Notes under the pieces: model-generated
Databases searched by the model: none
Told to the model about the DNA's origin: nothing
Seen by the model: only the letters and a program-made list of their open reading frames with translations
In this document: positions 61,256-64,000 of the stretch, piece by piece
Layout of the letters: each line of letters begins with the position of its first letter
How positions within the stretch are numbered: the stretch's first letter is position 1
Made by a program: the position numbers and the translations under genes
Source of the DNA: Rapidithrix thailandica
GTDB taxonomy: Bacteria; Bacteroidota; Bacteroidia; Cytophagales; Flammeovirgaceae
Direction of reading: 5' to 3'
Assembly (NCBI RefSeq): GCF_039710355.1
Contig: NZ_JBDKWZ010000007.1
Location: 248,001-312,000, forward strand
Length of the DNA stretch: 64,000 nucleotides

Positions 61256-62599
61256 TTAGTTTTCTTTTTGAGCTGACTTAGGCAAATAATATAAAACTAC
61301 GCGATTGTCTTTCTTCAAGTACTTTTGAGCAACTCGTTGAATATCTTCCCGGGTGACATTCATGTAGCGTTCGATCTCCGTATTGATCAAGTTGGCATCG
61401 CCAAAGTACATATGGTAATCGGCCAAACTTTCGGCAATTCCGGCTATGGTTGAGTTTTGACTGATAAAGTCATTTTCCATTTGATTGCGGATTTTTTGGA
61501 ACTCTCTTTCGCTTATCAATTCCTTTTTCATCCGATCCACTTCTTTATCGATAGCGGCTTCCAAGTCTTCCGGGGTGATTCCCATATTGGCTAAGCCAAA
61601 CGTAATAAACAATCCGGGATCTTCGGCAGCCAAGGGAATGGCTTGTACGGCCAGGGCTTTTTGTTGTTCGTCTACCAGGGCCTTTTGCAAACGGGAGCTG
61701 GCTCCTTGCGACAAGATTGTGGTCAGCATATGGATGGCATAATAGTCTTCGGTGCCTTGTGCAGGCATATGGTAAGCTTGTACGACTGCCGGCAATTGAA
61801 TATTGTCATACACAAGGTCCCGGATTTCTTCGGTTTGCTCCGGTTCCACCACTGTAGGTCTTGGGATTTCATGCCCTCCCATAGGAATACCGTTAAAGTA
61901 TTTTTTTACCAATTTCTTTGCCTGCTTAATATCGATGTCTCCGGCAATGGAAAGAGTCGCATTTTCGGGCACATAAAATGTCTCATAAAATTTCATGAAC
62001 TCCTCTAACTTGGCGGCATTTAAGTGCTCCATCGAACCAATGGTGGGCCAACGGTAGGGATGTTTTTTAAACGCTCTTTTTTGCACTTCGATCAAAATAG
62101 AACCATAAGGTTGATTGTCAATCCGCTGACGCTTTTCCTCTTTTACTACCTCGCGTTGTGTATCGACTCCAACCTGATCTACATTGGCATGTAACATCCG
62201 TTCTGATTCCAGCCACAAGCCTAATTCCAATTGGTTGGACGGAAGCAACTCATAATAGTATGTGCGGTCCAGCCAGGTATTGGCATTATTTGCTCCTCCG
62301 GCATTGGTAATGTATTTATCAAACTCTCCTCGTTTAATATTTTTCGACCCTTCGAATAACAAATGCTCGAAGAAATGGGCAAAACCCGTACGCTCCGGAT
62401 CTTCGTTTTTAGAACCTACATGATAGGATACCGCCACGGCAACAATCGGGGTGGAATTATCCTGATGCAGGATAACGTGCAGCCCGTTTTTCAAATCAAA
62501 TTCGGTAAATTCAATCTGATTGTTTTGGGCATAGGTAGTGCTGACCAGTCCACTAAGGATACATAAAATAGCGAATGTGTTTTTTAGCATTTTTCTCAT
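61256..62599 (-). CDS. M16-family zinc metallopeptidase, active subunit
   Basis: A 447-residue exported peptidase (signal MLKNTFAILCILSGLVSTTY). The inverted zinc motif is intact: FAHFFEHLLFEGSKNIKRGE gives HxxEH, and the third ligand lies in the following helix. The second half of the M16 fold (YKQ-type AVVQAYHMPAQGTEDYYAIH) is present. It should degrade peptides in the periplasm together with the inactive partner encoded downstream. The start could be the second Met four codons in; the signal is little affected. Confidence 0.9.
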   Translation of the reverse strand: MRKMLKNTFAILCILSGLVSTTYAQNNQIEFTEFDLKNGLHVILHQDNSTPIVAVAVSYHVGSKNEDPERTGFAHFFEHLLFEGSKNIKRGEFDKYITNAGGANNANTWLDRTYYYELLPSNQLELGLWLESERMLHANVDQVGVDTQREVVKEEKRQRIDNQPYGSILIEVQKRAFKKHPYRWPTIGSMEHLNAAKLEEFMKFYETFYVPENATLSIAGDIDIKQAKKLVKKYFNGIPMGGHEIPRPTVVEPEQTEEIRDLVYDNIQLPAVVQAYHMPAQGTEDYYAIHMLTTILSQGASSRLQKALVDEQQKALAVQAIPLAAEDPGLFITFGLANMGITPEDLEAAIDKEVDRMKKELISEREFQKIRNQMENDFISQNSTIAGIAESLADYHMYFGDANLINTEIERYMNVTREDIQRVAQKYLKKDNRVVLYYLPKSAQKEN

Positions 62600-62726
62600 A
62601 ATTATTTGTATTCATTTACAAAGTAAAGAATTTCATCATTTCCCCCTAAATGATTTTGTTTGAATGGCCATATGTGCTTTTGATAGGATCCATCGACTTC
62701 TTTCAGAGAAAGAAAGCCTTATGCCA

Positions 62727-63545
62727 CTATGGCTTTTCTTTGATATACAAATCCAATTGTGGGAACGGGATGGTGATCCCTGCCGCATCCAAAGCTTCTT
62801 TGCCTTGTTCGTAAATATCAAAATATACTGCCCAATAATCCTCCGGATTACAATAAGGCCTTACGGCCAAATTAACAGAGCTATTTCCCAATTCTTTGAC
62901 CCCGACAAAGGGAGCGGGTGTTTCCAGTACTTTGGGATGTTGGGTCATCACTTCCATCAAAGCGGTACGGGCGGCTTTGATGTTTGCGGCATAAGAAATG
63001 CCCATCACCAAATCTACCCGGATAAGCCCTTGGGTGGTATAATTCGTAATATCACCGTTGGAAATCGCCCCATTGGGAATAATCACGGTCTTATTCTCAG
63101 GAGTCAGCAAAATGGTAACAAAAACCTGAATTTCTTTGACGTGGCCTAAATGTCCTTGTGCTTGAATCAAGTCCCCTACTTTGTAAGGTTTGAAAAAAAG
63201 AATCAGTACACCTCCGGCAAAATTGGCCAAAGTACCTTGTAAAGCCAATCCTACTGCCAAGCCCGCAGCACCCAGCATGGCAACAAAAGAGGTGGTTTCA
63301 ATACCGATCATACTGGCCACACTGATCAACAATAAGGCTTTTAATAGAATATTGGCAAGGCTTTTCAAAAAGTGTAGTAAAGAGGGGTCTATACCTCTTT
63401 TCTCCATCATCTTGCTACTCAAGTTCACTACTTTGTTGATCACCCACAAACCGATGAGTAAAACGATAATGGCCAAAATCAATTTAGGACCATAGGTCAT
63501 TAAAAGCTCTATGGCTTTACTGGTGTATGCGTCTAAATTTTCCAT
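62727..63545 (-). CDS. Small-conductance mechanosensitive channel, MscS family
   Basis: A 272-residue channel. Three membrane helices: residues 20-42, 60-82 and the pore helix 84-115 with the Gly/Ala pattern MLGAAGLAVGLALQGTLANF. The beta domain GDLIQAQGHLGHVKEIQVFV follows, then an alpha/beta vestibule (NKTVIIPNGAISNGDITNYT). Length equals that of classical MscS. It releases solutes on osmotic downshock. Stands alone upstream of the M16 pair on the same strand. Confidence 0.93.
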   Translation of the reverse strand: MENLDAYTSKAIELLMTYGPKLILAIIVLLIGLWVINKVVNLSSKMMEKRGIDPSLLHFLKSLANILLKALLLISVASMIGIETTSFVAMLGAAGLAVGLALQGTLANFAGGVLILFFKPYKVGDLIQAQGHLGHVKEIQVFVTILLTPENKTVIIPNGAISNGDITNYTTQGLIRVDLVMGISYAANIKAARTALMEVMTQHPKVLETPAPFVGVKELGNSSVNLAVRPYCNPEDYWAVYFDIYEQGKEALDAAGITIPFPQLDLYIKEKP

Positions 63546-64000
63546 AATGAAGTATTTGATTAGTTTAGTTTATTCAGATTATTATTTTGATCTTATAGGT
63601 AAGGCTTGGTAATTTTGGACTGTATTTCCCCTATGTATTTTCGGTTTGTTTTATTAAATCAGAAAAGTGAACAACTTATGGATCATTTCCGGTTACTAAC
63701 GGTCTATCACTTTCGGTTGATTGTCTATACTCCATGTGTATTCATTTTTTAAATTTGACTCTGCATTAGAGTTTTCATCAACCCTGTAAAATCAATTTAC
63801 CGTACTGGTCTCGTGGTTGATACTTTTTCATCAAGGATGTTGATAAGGCATACAGGGGTTGTTGTAACTCGAAATATGGATATGAAGGGAAGAAAAACAA
63901 AAGAGTTATCAGATATTAACTAAAAATTGCTCAGCCTTCAATTTTCCATTGCCGGTTTCATAAAAAAGAAGATTTAATTTGTTAATACGATAAAATATCT
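63546..64000. other. Right-end spacer, no gene seen
   Basis: A 455-bp AT-rich stretch at the window edge. No open frame of credible length, tRNA, strong hairpin or repeat is visible. It probably holds the MscS promoter and the flank of a gene beyond the window. Confidence 0.5.

Overview
The window looks like a chromosome segment from a member of the Bacteroidota, probably the Cytophagales/Flammeovirga side of the phylum (inference). The evidence is a SusC/SusD pair, Sus-type lipoproteins, a type IX secretion (T9SS) sorting domain, a Bacteroidota-type TssD (Hcp) protein, a propeller/Y_Y_Y/HTH one-protein regulator, and starts without strong Shine-Dalgarno sites.

Region 1 (1-9.66 kb) is a mobile-element module. 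It holds a cut-off HTH protein, a nuclease-like/ImmA-IrrE metallopeptidase fusion, a leftward run of small membrane and coiled-coil proteins, an iteron-like array of CCTACA repeats, a zinc-finger/Toprim-like/helicase replication protein with three small genes upstream, and a divergent XRE control region. Region 2 (9.66-15.1 kb) is ordinary chromosome: a GH113-like hydrolase, an AlkD-like protein, a large conserved secreted protein, a sorbosone-dehydrogenase-like lipoprotein and a rhomboid protease. Region 3 (15.19-24.1 kb) starts with tRNA-Gly(GCC) and tRNA-Leu(UAA), followed by a tyrosine integrase with a homopolymer frameshift in its tail and an inverted near-copy of a small gene from region 1. 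Its cargo includes a two-gene membrane cassette with an EVE/PUA-like domain, and an orphan type VI tube protein (TssD) fused to a caspase-like domain, with a secreted candidate immunity protein 8 bp downstream.

Region 4 (24.1-28.2 kb) has small accessory genes (GNATs, a VOC protein, secreted proteins) and a decayed esterase. Region 5 (28.2-46.8 kb) is a complete alpha-glucan utilisation locus, all leftward: regulator, susC, susD, three surface or secreted binding proteins, a T9SS-exported GH13, a SusA-like GH13 and a SusB-like GH97. The regulator presumably senses maltodextrins. The binding proteins and exported amylase act at the surface, SusCD imports oligosaccharides, and the periplasmic enzymes finish to glucose.

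Region 6 (47-64 kb) has a scramblase-like protein, a GH92 alpha-mannosidase, four tandem paralogous lipoprotein genes carrying six copies of one domain, an SF1 helicase with a nuclease-like C-terminus, a Cys-rich lipoprotein, an active/inactive M16 peptidase pair and an MscS channel.

The most novel-looking items are the TssD-caspase-like fusion with its partner, the EVE-like membrane cassette, the iteron array beside the primase-helicase, and the recombining lipoprotein array. Function calls come from motif recognition alone; no database search was possible.
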